Of a stretch of 61,807 nt of DNA, positions 46,374 to 55,017 are shown in pieces (positions within the stretch are counted from its first letter, which is position 1; every line of letters begins with the position of its first letter). Below the pieces are notes generated by a model that saw only the letters and a program-made list of their open reading frames with translations, ran no database searches and was not told where the DNA came from. The stretch comes from an uncultured Prevotella sp. Lineage in GTDB: Bacteria; Bacteroidota; Bacteroidia; Bacteroidales; Bacteroidaceae. The stretch lies in contig CAMVUM010000017.1 in assembly GCA_947170725.1 (NCBI GenBank), forward strand, positions 1 to 61,807. The letters run 5' to 3'. The translations under genes and the position numbers were made by a program.

Positions 46374-48065
46374 ATGGAATTATTAGACTGGCTTGTCATC
46401 GGAGTGTTCGCATTGGCACTCATTGGCATCGTTGTCTGGGTTGTGTCCCAGAAGAACAACAACTCGGCTGACTATTTCCTCGGAGGCAAGGACGCCACGT
46501 GGATAGCCATCGGTGCATCAATCTTCGCCTCAAACATCGGTTCGGAACACCTCATCGGTCTGGCCGGAGCAGGAGCCTCATCCGGTATGGCCATGGCCCA
46601 CTGGGAGATTCAGGGATGGATGATTCTTATCCTCGGATGGGTTTTCGTCCCGTTCTATTCGCGTTCTATGGTCTACACCATGCCAGAATTTTTGGAGCGT
46701 CGCTACAACCCGCAGTCACGCACCATCCTCTCCGTCATCTCGCTCATCAGCTACGTGCTCACCAAGGTTGCCGTGACGGTATATGCCGGCGGTCTGGTGT
46801 TCCAGCAGGTGTTCGGAATCCAGGAACTTTGGGGCATCGACTTCTTCTGGATTGCGGCCATCGGCCTCGTGCTCATCACGGCTCTCTATACGATCTTCGG
46901 CGGAATGAAGTCGGTTCTCTACACGTCTGTGCTCCAGACCCCGATTCTGCTTCTCGGCTCACTCATCATCCTCGTGCTCGGACTCAAAGAACTCGGAGGA
47001 TGGGACGAGATGATGCGCGTCTGCTCAATCCAGACAGTCAATGAATACGGTGACACGATGACAAACCTCATCCGCAGTAACAACGACCCGAACTTCCCAT
47101 GGCTCGGCGCACTGGTAGGCTCGGCCATCATAGGTTTCTGGTACTGGTGTACAGACCAGTTCATCGTTCAGCGTGTCCTTTCCGGAAAGGATGAAAAGGA
47201 GGCCCGCCGCGGAACTATCTTCGGTGCCTACCTGAAGTTGCTGCCCGTGTTCCTGTTCCTCATCCCGGGTATGATAGCCTTCGCTCTCCATCAGAAATAT
47301 ATCGGTGCCGGCGGTGAGGGCTTCCTGCCCATGCTCAACGGCAATCCCAATGCCGACGCAGCCTTCCCCACCCTCGTGGCCAAGCTGTTGCCCGCCGGTG
47401 TGAAAGGCCTCGTGGTGTGCGGAATCCTGGCTGCCCTGATGTCGTCGCTGGCCTCTCTGTTCAACTCTTCAGCCATGCTCTTCACCATCGACTTCTACAA
47501 GCGCTTCAAGCCAGAAACACCTGAGAAGAAACTCGTGGCCATCGGACAGGCCGCAACCGTCGTTATCGTTATCCTCGGCATCCTTTGGATTCCTATCATG
47601 CGTAGCGTAGGCGACGTGCTCTACACCTATCTGCAGGACGTCCAGTCCGTGCTTGCTCCCGGCATTGCCGCCGCCTTCCTGCTCGGCATCTGCTGGAAGC
47701 GCACTTCGGCCAAAGGCGGTATGTGGGGACTCATTGCTGGCATGGTTGTCGGCCTGACCCGTCTGGGTGCCAAGGTCTACTACAGCAACGCCGGTGAGGT
47801 TGCCGACAGCACGTTCAAGTATCTCTTCTACGACCTCAACTGGCTGTTCTTCTGCGGCTGGATGTTCCTCTTCTGCATTGTGGTTGTCATCGTTGTCAGC
47901 CTAATGACTGAAGCTCCGAGCGCAAGCAAGATTCAGGGCCTCGTTTTCGGAACACCAACTCCCGAACAGCGTGCCGAAACACGTGCCAGCTGGAATAAGT
48001 GGGATGTGATTCACTCTATCATCATCCTCGCCATCACAGCTGCATTCTATATCTACTTCTGGTAA
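46374..48065 (+). CDS. Sodium:sugar symporter (SSS/SGLT family), arabinose uptake
   Basis: 563 residues with 13-14 membrane helices. SSS signatures: SADYFLGGKDATWIAIGAS near 30-48, NIGSEHLIGLAGAGASSG near 53-70 (helix 1 sodium/sugar site), FGGMKSVLYTSVLQTPILL near 178-196 and IPGMIAFALHQKYIG near 297-311. It is placed between the mutarotase and AraR genes, as is araP in Bacteroides, so L-arabinose is the likely substrate. Followed after 8 bp by a GC-rich hairpin. Confidence 0.9.
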   Translation: MELLDWLVIGVFALALIGIVVWVVSQKNNNSADYFLGGKDATWIAIGASIFASNIGSEHLIGLAGAGASSGMAMAHWEIQGWMILILGWVFVPFYSRSMVYTMPEFLERRYNPQSRTILSVISLISYVLTKVAVTVYAGGLVFQQVFGIQELWGIDFFWIAAIGLVLITALYTIFGGMKSVLYTSVLQTPILLLGSLIILVLGLKELGGWDEMMRVCSIQTVNEYGDTMTNLIRSNNDPNFPWLGALVGSAIIGFWYWCTDQFIVQRVLSGKDEKEARRGTIFGAYLKLLPVFLFLIPGMIAFALHQKYIGAGGEGFLPMLNGNPNADAAFPTLVAKLLPAGVKGLVVCGILAALMSSLASLFNSSAMLFTIDFYKRFKPETPEKKLVAIGQAATVVIVILGILWIPIMRSVGDVLYTYLQDVQSVLAPGIAAAFLLGICWKRTSAKGGMWGLIAGMVVGLTRLGAKVYYSNAGEVADSTFKYLFYDLNWLFFCGWMFLFCIVVVIVVSLMTEAPSASKIQGLVFGTPTPEQRAETRASWNKWDVIHSIIILAITAAFYIYFW

Positions 48066-48073
48066 ATGAAAAA

Positions 48074-48107
48074 GTCCCCGGCCGGTCATCCACGGACCGC
48101 CGGGGAC
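48074..48107 (+). terminator. GC-rich hairpin between the symporter and araR
   Basis: Stem GTCCCCGGC ... GCCGGGGAC extended by GGTC/GACC with one bulge, loop about 6 nt. A strong structure without a proper T-run; it probably gives partial termination. Confidence 0.65.
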
Positions 48108-48148
48108 AATTCCATTTTACATGATTTATCGTACATAAACAGCTATAT

Positions 48149-48877
48149 ATGAATTTCAAAAACTCCCTGACAACAGATACTCTCACTGAAGAACGGAAAG
48201 GGATGACATACTACAACGAACATTCCAAGGTGCTCGTATCCGTTGACTGCATCATCTTTGGATTTGACGAGGGCAAACTGCGCGTTCTCATAGGCCGCCG
48301 CCAATTCAATCCAGGACGAGGCTTATGGTCTCTCTACGGAGGTTTTGTACGCAACAACGAAAGTATTGATGACGCAGCCAACCGCGTTCTTTTTGAACTG
48401 ACAGGACTGAACAATCTCTACATGCGCCAGGTAGGGGCATTCGGAAACGTGGACCGCGACCCAGGCGAACGAGTAATCTCAATCGTATATTATGCCCTGA
48501 TAAACACCAACGACTACGACGAAGAACTGCGCAAACAGCACGAAGTTGAATGGAGCAACATCGACGAACTTCCGCAAATGTATTCCGACCACAACGAGAT
48601 GGTTGTCAAGGCGCGCCGTATGATGCAGGAAAATATATCCCGCGAACCCATCAGCTTCCGGCTGTTGCCGGAGTTGTTCACGCTCACCAAACTCCAACGC
48701 CTCTATGAGGCCGTGTGCGGCGAAGAAGTGGACAAGCGCAATTTCCGAAAGCGTATCAAGGATATGGACTTTATTGAAAAGACCGAACAGATAGACAAGA
48801 CCGGCTCTAAGCGCGGCGCCTATCTCTATAGATTCAATAAAAAAGTATATAACGAAGAACCCAATTTCAAACTATAA
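48149..48877 (+). CDS. araR: AraR, Nudix-fold regulator of arabinose use
   Basis: 242 residues (or 224 from the Met at 48203, which has GGAAAGGG ahead of it and starts closer to the family norm). Residues about 25-150 are a Nudix-like domain: [19 protein letters not shown], then [19 protein letters not shown]. The Nudix box lacks the catalytic Glu cluster (REx2ExGU), as expected for a sugar-binding rather than hydrolysing version. The C-terminus ([11 protein letters not shown], then [19 protein letters not shown]) is a winged helix. It is homologous to BT0354 of B. theta, which controls ara genes and responds to arabinose. araD follows after 4 bp. Confidence 0.9.
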   Translation: MNFKNSLTTDTLTEERKGMTYYNEHSKVLVSVDCIIFGFDEGKLRVLIGRRQFNPGRGLWSLYGGFVRNNESIDDAANRVLFELTGLNNLYMRQVGAFGNVDRDPGERVISIVYYALINTNDYDEELRKQHEVEWSNIDELPQMYSDHNEMVVKARRMMQENISREPISFRLLPELFTLTKLQRLYEAVCGEEVDKRNFRKRIKDMDFIEKTEQIDKTGSKRGAYLYRFNKKVYNEEPNFKL

Positions 48878-48881
48878 GACT

Positions 48882-49583
48882 ATGTTGGAAGAACTGAAAG
48901 AAAAAGTATTCCGGGCAAACCTCGACCTCGTGAAGCACAATCTCGTGATATTCACATGGGGCAACGTCTCGGGAATAGACCGCGAGAAAGGTCTCGTTGT
49001 CATCAAGCCGTCGGGCGTGAGCTACGACAACATGAAAGCGTCGGATATGGTCGTTGTCGACCTCAACACAGGTAAGGTCGTCGAAGGCGACCTCAACCCA
49101 TCGTCCGACACACCAACCCACCTCGTTCTCTACCGGGCTTTTCCCGAACTGGGCGGAATTGTCCACACCCATTCCACCTACGCCACCGCATGGGCACAAG
49201 CCGGACGCGACATTCCCAACATCGGCACGACCCACGCCGACTATTTCCACGACGCTATTCCCTGCACGGACGATATGACCGAAGCTGAGGTGAAAGGCGA
49301 GTATGAGCTGGAAACGGGCAACGTCATCGTCAACCGCATCAAGGCCGGCGGCATCAACCCTGTCCACACGCCCGGCGTTCTCGTGAAGAACCACGGTCCG
49401 TTCTCGTGGGGAAAGGACGCTGACAATGCCGTCTACAATGCCGTTGTCATGGAACAGGTGGCCAAGATGGCTTTCGTGTCGTTCTCAGTCAATCCCGAAA
49501 CGACTATGAACCCGCTGCTCGTCGAGAAGCATTTCAGCCGCAAACACGGACCGAATGCCTATTACGGACAGAAGAAAAAATAA
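48882..49583 (+). CDS. araD: L-ribulose-5-phosphate 4-epimerase
   Basis: 233 residues, class II aldolase/epimerase fold. Substrate loop [27 protein letters not shown] at 24-44 (phosphate site), zinc ligands in [15 protein letters not shown] near 95-109 and a third His in [12 protein letters not shown] near 166-177. It converts L-ribulose-5-P to D-xylulose-5-P, the last arabinose-specific step. It is coupled to araR upstream and separated from araA by 229 bp with a hairpin. Confidence 0.95.
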   Translation: MLEELKEKVFRANLDLVKHNLVIFTWGNVSGIDREKGLVVIKPSGVSYDNMKASDMVVVDLNTGKVVEGDLNPSSDTPTHLVLYRAFPELGGIVHTHSTYATAWAQAGRDIPNIGTTHADYFHDAIPCTDDMTEAEVKGEYELETGNVIVNRIKAGGINPVHTPGVLVKNHGPFSWGKDADNAVYNAVVMEQVAKMAFVSFSVNPETTMNPLLVEKHFSRKHGPNAYYGQKKK

Positions 49584-49754
49584 AGAGAGAAGAAATCTCT
49601 TTAAGTCAGAGTGATGAGTGAAGAGGTATGATTACTCTTTAGTGCTGATACATATTTCTTCTTTCGATGTATTTCTGTTCACAGAATGGACATATAGCTC
49701 CTTTCTCACCCGGACAAACAACATGATTCTATAATAATAACTAACAATAACCCA

Positions 49755-49795
49755 AAGCCCGGATTTGTGGAGGCTACCCTAAACGGTCCGGGCTT
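49755..49795 (+). promoter_or_regulatory. Hairpin in the araA leader
   Basis: 9-bp perfect stem AAGCCCGGA / TCCGGGCTT, 23-nt loop, ending 17 bp before the araA ATG. Close enough to affect ribosome access or to act as an RNA 5' stabiliser. Confidence 0.55.
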
Positions 49796-49812
49796 ATCAA
49801 CAACTTTCTATT

Positions 49813-51354
49813 ATGATTAAAGCTTTCGAGAATTACGAAGTATGGTTCGTAACCGGCGCACAGCTCCTCTATGGAGGCGACGCCGTCGTACAGGTAGACG
49901 GTCATTCAAAGGAAATGGTGGACGGACTGAACAACTCAGGACGCTTGCCCGTAAAGGTGGTATATAAAGGAACGGCAAACAGCTCAAAGGAGGTTGCCGA
50001 CATATTCGCACAGGCCAACAACGAGAAAAAGTGTATCGGCGTGATAACATGGATGCACACTTTCTCACCCGCCAAGATGTGGATTCATGGCCTGCAGATT
50101 CTTCACAAGCCGCTGCTCCACCTCCACACACAGTTCAACGAAGAGATTCCATGGGACACAATGGACATGGACTTCATGAACCTCAACCAGAGCGCTCACG
50201 GCGACCGCGAGTTCGGCCACATCATCTCACGTATGCGCATACGCCGCAAGCTCGTTGTCGGCTATTGGAAAGACGAGAAGACGCAAGACCACATCGCCGT
50301 ATGGTCACGTGTCTGCGCCGCTTGGGCAGACTCTCAGGACATGCTCATCCTGCGTTTCGGCGACCAGATGAACAACGTTGCCGTGACCGACGGCGACAAG
50401 GTTGCTGCCGAGCAGGTGCTGGGCTATCACGTAGACTACTGCCCGTTCAGCGAAGTCATGAAATATTTCAACGAGGTTAAAGACGCTGATGTTGACGCTC
50501 TCGTGGCTGAATATTTCCAACTTTACGACCACGACGCCGAACTGGAAGACAAGACGACCGAGGCCTACAAAAAGGTATGGAATGCAGCCAAGGCAGAGCT
50601 GACGCTCCGCGCCGTGCTTGAAGCCAAGGGTGCGAAAGGTTTCACAACCAACTTCGACGACCTCGGCGACGTCAACGTCGAGCAGACCGGTCTCGGCTTC
50701 GACCAGATTCCCGGTCTCGCTTCTCAGCGTCTCATGGCCGAAGGCTATGGCTTCGGTGCCGAAGGCGACTGGAAGTCGGCCGCCCTCTACCGCACGGTAT
50801 GGGTTATGAATCAGGGGATGCAGGGCGGATGCTCGTTCCTCGAGGACTACACGCTCAACTTCAACGGCGAGCAGAGCGCCATTCTTCAGTCTCACATGCT
50901 TGAAATTTGTCCACTCATCGCAACAGCCCGTCCGCGTCTGGAGGTCCACTTCCTCGGAATCGGTGTACGCAAGAGCCAGACCGCACGCCTCGTCTTCACT
51001 TCAAAGGTTGGCAAGGGCGTGACGGCAACCGTCGTGGACATGGGCAACCGCTTCCGCCTTATCGTCAACGACGTTGACTGCATCGAGCCGAAACCGCTGC
51101 CCAAGCTGCCGGTAGCATCGGCTCTGTGGATTCCGCAGCCGAACTTCGAGGTTGGCGCAGGATGCTGGATATATGCCGGCGGTACACACCACAGCTGCTT
51201 CTCCTACGACCTGACCGACGAATACTGGCAGGACTACGCCGAGATTGCCGGCATCGAGTGTCTCCTCATCAACAACGAGACCACGGTGGACAACTTCCGT
51301 CGCGAGCTCCGCGTGAACGAGGTCTACTACATGCTCAACAAGGCTCTCTGCTAA
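49813..51354 (+). CDS. araA: L-arabinose isomerase
   Basis: 513 residues, a normal AraA length. Opens NYEVWFVTGAQLLYGGDAV; THxxTFSPAKMWI-type motif near 80-95 (WMHTFSPAKMWIHGLQ), HLHTQFNEEIPW near 108-119, active-site Glu regions GFTTNFDDLGDVN near 277 and QRLMAEGYGFGAEGDW near 305-320, and metal-binding His in AGGTHHSCFS near 457. It interconverts L-arabinose and L-ribulose in the cytoplasm, Mn-dependent in this family. It is preceded by a leader hairpin. Confidence 0.97.
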   Translation: MIKAFENYEVWFVTGAQLLYGGDAVVQVDGHSKEMVDGLNNSGRLPVKVVYKGTANSSKEVADIFAQANNEKKCIGVITWMHTFSPAKMWIHGLQILHKPLLHLHTQFNEEIPWDTMDMDFMNLNQSAHGDREFGHIISRMRIRRKLVVGYWKDEKTQDHIAVWSRVCAAWADSQDMLILRFGDQMNNVAVTDGDKVAAEQVLGYHVDYCPFSEVMKYFNEVKDADVDALVAEYFQLYDHDAELEDKTTEAYKKVWNAAKAELTLRAVLEAKGAKGFTTNFDDLGDVNVEQTGLGFDQIPGLASQRLMAEGYGFGAEGDWKSAALYRTVWVMNQGMQGGCSFLEDYTLNFNGEQSAILQSHMLEICPLIATARPRLEVHFLGIGVRKSQTARLVFTSKVGKGVTATVVDMGNRFRLIVNDVDCIEPKPLPKLPVASALWIPQPNFEVGAGCWIYAGGTHHSCFSYDLTDEYWQDYAEIAGIECLLINNETTVDNFRRELRVNEVYYMLNKALC

Positions 51355-51387
51355 ATAAGCGTTCTTAAATCATTCTGACCTAACATG

Positions 51388-51423
51388 AAGACGCAAAGCC
51401 ACAAAGTCTTTTCTTTGCGTCTT
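51388..51423 (+). promoter_or_regulatory. Hairpin between araA and the kinase gene
   Basis: 11-bp perfect stem AAGACGCAAAG / CTTTGCGTCTT with a 14-nt loop; the right arm continues as a short tandem TTTGCGTC repeat (to 51435). It lies 33 bp past the araA stop and 43 bp before the next start. Confidence 0.55.
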
Positions 51424-51465
51424 TGCGTCTTCGCGTTGGTCTTCACAATATAATTCTTTCAAGTA

Positions 51466-53064
51466 ATGAACTCAAATGCGAAACAAACCATAGAGTCCGG
51501 ACGAGCCATCCTCGGCATCGAATTCGGCTCTACGAGAATAAAGGCCGTTCTCATCGACAGCGACAACAACCCTATCGCACAAGGCAGCCATGAATGGGAA
51601 AACCAGCTCGTGGACGGCCTCTGGACATACAGCACCGAAGCCATCTGGTACGGGCTGCAGGACTGCTACGCCGATCTGCGCGCAAACGTAAAACAGCTCT
51701 ACGACACGGAGATTGAAATCCTCGCCGGCATCGGTGTCAGCGCGATGATGCACGGATATATGGCGTTCAACGACAAGGACGAAATTCTCGTTCCGTTCCG
51801 TACATGGCGCAACACCAACACGGCACAGGCTGCGGCCGAACTGTCCGAACTCTTCGTCTATAACATACCGCTGCGCTGGAGCATCTCCCATCTATATCAG
51901 GCCATATTATATAATGAGGAGCACGTGAAAGACATCTGCTTCCAGACCACCTTGGCAGGATATATCCACTGGCAGCTCACGGGCCGGAAAGTCCTCGGTA
52001 TAGGCGATGCTTCGGGCATGCTCCCGATTGACCCCGAAACAAAAGACTATTCGGCCGAAATGGTTGATAAGTTCAACAAGCTCATTGCTCCGAAAGGATA
52101 CAGCTGGACTCTGCTTGACATATTTCCTAAGGTTCTGCAAGCCGGTGAGAATGCCGGTTTCCTGACGGAAGAGGGTGCAAAGCGGCTTGACATCTCAGGC
52201 CATCTGAAGCCCGGAATCCCGATGTGTCCGCCCGAGGGCGACGCCGGAACGGGCATGGTGGCCACCAATGCCGTACGCCAGCGCACAGGAAACGTATCGG
52301 CAGGAACATCATCGTTTTCAATGATTGTTCTGGAGAAAGACCTATCCCGTCCATACGAGATGATAGACATGGTGACCACGCCCGACGGAAGCCCCGTGGC
52401 CATGGTCCACTGCAACAACTGCACATCGGACCTCAACGCCTGGGTGGGACTGTTCCGCGAATATCAGGAACTGCTCGGCATACCGGTTGACATGAACGAG
52501 ATATACGGCAAGCTCTACAACAACGCTCTCTCGGGCAACGCCGACTGCGGCGGACTCATCTCCTACAACTATATCTCCGGCGAGCCTGTGACAGGTCTGG
52601 CCGAAGGACGCCCGATGTTCATACGCTCGGCAAACGACAAGTTCAACCTGGCCAACTTCATGCGTGCCAATCTCTACGCCTCCGTCGCTGTGCTGAAAAT
52701 AGGAAATGACATTCTCTTCAACGACGAGAAGATAAAGGTAGACCGCATTACCGGCCACGGCGGACTGTTCAAGACCAAGGGTGTGGGACAGAGTATACTG
52801 GCAGCTGCCATCAATTCGCCGATTTCAGTCATGGAGACAGCCGGCGAAGGCGGTGCATGGGGTATCGCCCTGCTCGCGTCCTATCTCGTCAACAACAGCG
52901 GCAAGCTCGCTCTGGCCGACTATCTCGACGAGGTTGTTTTTGCAGGTAACACCGGTGTCGAGATTGCCCCGAAGGCGGAAGACGTTGCCGGTTTCAACGC
53001 CTACATCAAGAACTACAAGGCTTGTCTGCCCGTTGAACAATCGGCCGTTACACATAAAAAATAA
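51466..53064 (+). CDS. araB: FGGY-family kinase, probable L-ribulokinase
   Basis: 532 residues. Domain 1 opens AILGIEFGSTRIKAVLIDS (phosphate-binding DxGSTSxK-like, Glu replacing the usual Asp). VSAMMHGYMAFNDKDE near 92-107 resembles the FGGY MMH substrate motif; the ATP site GNVSAGTSSFSMIV is near 275-288 and FGGY signature region ITGHGGLFKTKGVGQSILA near 427-445. It does not look like the E. coli AraB subfamily, but the slot between araA and the arabinofuranosidase matches the Bacteroides ribulokinase. It phosphorylates L-ribulose at C5. Confidence 0.88.
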   Translation: MNSNAKQTIESGRAILGIEFGSTRIKAVLIDSDNNPIAQGSHEWENQLVDGLWTYSTEAIWYGLQDCYADLRANVKQLYDTEIEILAGIGVSAMMHGYMAFNDKDEILVPFRTWRNTNTAQAAAELSELFVYNIPLRWSISHLYQAILYNEEHVKDICFQTTLAGYIHWQLTGRKVLGIGDASGMLPIDPETKDYSAEMVDKFNKLIAPKGYSWTLLDIFPKVLQAGENAGFLTEEGAKRLDISGHLKPGIPMCPPEGDAGTGMVATNAVRQRTGNVSAGTSSFSMIVLEKDLSRPYEMIDMVTTPDGSPVAMVHCNNCTSDLNAWVGLFREYQELLGIPVDMNEIYGKLYNNALSGNADCGGLISYNYISGEPVTGLAEGRPMFIRSANDKFNLANFMRANLYASVAVLKIGNDILFNDEKIKVDRITGHGGLFKTKGVGQSILAAAINSPISVMETAGEGGAWGIALLASYLVNNSGKLALADYLDEVVFAGNTGVEIAPKAEDVAGFNAYIKNYKACLPVEQSAVTHKK

Positions 53065-53113
53065 TAGGAGAATATCACCATGATGCTAATATGTATTATA
53101 ATTTGGATCATCT

Positions 53114-53132
53114 GCTTGTTTCTGGAACAAGC
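53114..53132 (+). promoter_or_regulatory. Small hairpin upstream of the GH51 gene
   Basis: 7-bp stem GCTTGTT / AACAAGC, 5-nt loop, in the 279-bp gap between the kinase and the GH51 gene. The rest of the gap is AT-rich; a palindromic TATTAATA at 53318-53325 could be part of an operator. Confidence 0.35.
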
Positions 53133-53343
53133 AACAGGACATGGAGATTGAAAAAGCAAATGCAAACAAATAAACGTTATACAGCTAAGCAGCATGGCTT
53201 TACTCTGCTATCCAGATAAATCAGATCTTTGCTATATACAATATATGCAAGATTAAAGTGGATTCCCCCAATAATACCTACAAGCTTATTACGGGGAAAA
53301 CAGTTTTTTATACGTATTATTAATATAAAGTAAACACCATTCT

Positions 53344-54912
53344 ATGAAAAGAATACTCACTGCACTTACTATGACAGCGGCGATGGCGACATCGGTCATG
53401 GCAGACAATGCGACAGCCACGATACACGTAAATCAGGGCAATCAGAAAATATACAAGGAAATCTACGGCCAGTTCGCCGAACATCTCGGCTCATGCATCT
53501 ACGGCGGCCTCTGGGTCGGCGAGAACTCCCAGATTCCTAACATCAACGGCTACCGCAAGGATGTCTTCGACGCACTGAAGGCGTTGCAGATTCCTGTGTT
53601 GCGCTGGCCGGGAGGATGTTTTGCCGACGAATACCACTGGATGGACGGAATCGGTCCGAAGGAGAACCGACCGAAGATGCAGAACAACAATTGGGGCGGA
53701 ACCATCGAGGACAACTCGTTCGGCACTCACGAATTTCTCAATCTCTGCGAGATGCTGGGCTGTGAGCCTTACATCAGCGGCAACGTCGGCAGCGGAACAG
53801 TAGAGGAATTGGCCAAGTGGGTTGAATATATGACGAGCGACGGCGACACGCCAATGGCAAAGCTGCGCCGCCAGAACGGACGCGAGAAGGCATGGAAGAT
53901 TAAGTTCCTCGGTGTGGGCAACGAGAGCTGGGGATGCGGCGGAAACATGCGTCCGGAATATTATGCGGACCTCTATCGTCGTTACTCCGTCTACTGCCGC
54001 GAATATGACGGTACGAAGCTCTACAAGATCGCCAGCGGAGCGAGCGACTATGACTACAACTGGACCAAGGTGCTCATGAACAACGTCGGCCACCGCATGA
54101 ACGGCGTTTCGCTCCACTACTATACCGTTACGGGCTGGAGCGGCTCGAAGGGTTCGGCTCTTAAATTCAATGACGACGAATACTATTGGACAATGGGCAA
54201 ATGCCTTGAGATTGAGGACGTCATCAACAAGCACGCCGCAATCATGGACCAGAAAGACCCGAAAAAGCAGATCGGTCTGCTCGTCGACGAATGGGGAACA
54301 TGGTGGGACGAGGAGCCGGGAACCATCGCCGGTCACCTCTATCAGCAGAACTCCATGCGTGACGCTTTCGTGGCAGCTCTGTCGCTGAACGTGTTCCACC
54401 GCCATACCGACCGCGTTCGCATGGCCAACATCGCTCAGGTGGTCAACGTCCTTCAGTCAATGATTCTCACGGACCAGAAAGGCACAGGCCATATCGTGCT
54501 CACTCCGACATACCACGTGTTCGAGATGTACAAGGGTTTCCAAGAGGCCACATATCTTCCAATGGATTTCAAATGCGACAGCATCACCGTGCGCGGAGAC
54601 AAGCGTGCGAAGGACGGACGCAAGATAGCCCTGCTTAACACCTCTGCCGCAAAGCAGACCGACGGTTCCGTTATCATCTCGCTGGCAAACATCAGTCTGG
54701 ACAAGGCCCAGAAGATTGACATCAATCTCGACGGATTCACGGGAAAAACCGTGACTGGCCGCATTCTCACCTGCAAGAGCATCACGGACTATAACGATTT
54801 TGAGAAACCGGAAACGGTCAAGCCGGCGAACTTCAAGAACGCGAAGCTGAAGAAGAACGTGCTGACGGCCGAGATACCGGCAAAGTCTATCGTAGTGCTG
54901 AATATTAAATAG
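53344..54912 (+). CDS. abfA: Exported alpha-L-arabinofuranosidase (GH51)
   Basis: 522 residues with a signal peptide cut after SVMA, so it acts in the periplasm or outside. GH51 motifs: YGQFAEHLGSCIYGGLWVG near 40-58, VLRWPGGCFADEYHW near 82-96, acid/base Glu in FLGVGNESWGCGGN near 191-204, GVSLHYYTVTG near 257-267 and nucleophile Glu in LLVDEWGTWWDEE near 316-328, followed by a C-terminal beta-sandwich. It removes terminal arabinofuranosyl units from arabinan or arabinoxylan oligosaccharides, supplying the sugar handled by the neighbouring genes. Confidence 0.95.
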   Translation: MKRILTALTMTAAMATSVMADNATATIHVNQGNQKIYKEIYGQFAEHLGSCIYGGLWVGENSQIPNINGYRKDVFDALKALQIPVLRWPGGCFADEYHWMDGIGPKENRPKMQNNNWGGTIEDNSFGTHEFLNLCEMLGCEPYISGNVGSGTVEELAKWVEYMTSDGDTPMAKLRRQNGREKAWKIKFLGVGNESWGCGGNMRPEYYADLYRRYSVYCREYDGTKLYKIASGASDYDYNWTKVLMNNVGHRMNGVSLHYYTVTGWSGSKGSALKFNDDEYYWTMGKCLEIEDVINKHAAIMDQKDPKKQIGLLVDEWGTWWDEEPGTIAGHLYQQNSMRDAFVAALSLNVFHRHTDRVRMANIAQVVNVLQSMILTDQKGTGHIVLTPTYHVFEMYKGFQEATYLPMDFKCDSITVRGDKRAKDGRKIALLNTSAAKQTDGSVIISLANISLDKAQKIDINLDGFTGKTVTGRILTCKSITDYNDFEKPETVKPANFKNAKLKKNVLTAEIPAKSIVVLNIK

Positions 54913-54925
54913 TACCTTTGCAGCA

Positions 54926-54980
54926 GGCAGATGATGCGGAACCCGAAACGCTACGGCCGGAAGTTTTTTCATCATCTGCC
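54926..54980 (+). promoter_or_regulatory. Hairpin between abfA and tkt
   Basis: 11-bp perfect stem GGCAGATGATG / CATCATCTGCC, 33-nt loop containing T6, starting 14 bp after the abfA stop. Confidence 0.55.
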
Positions 54981-55017
54981 CTTTCAAGATAAAAATATAT
55001 TCTAATACATATAAAAT

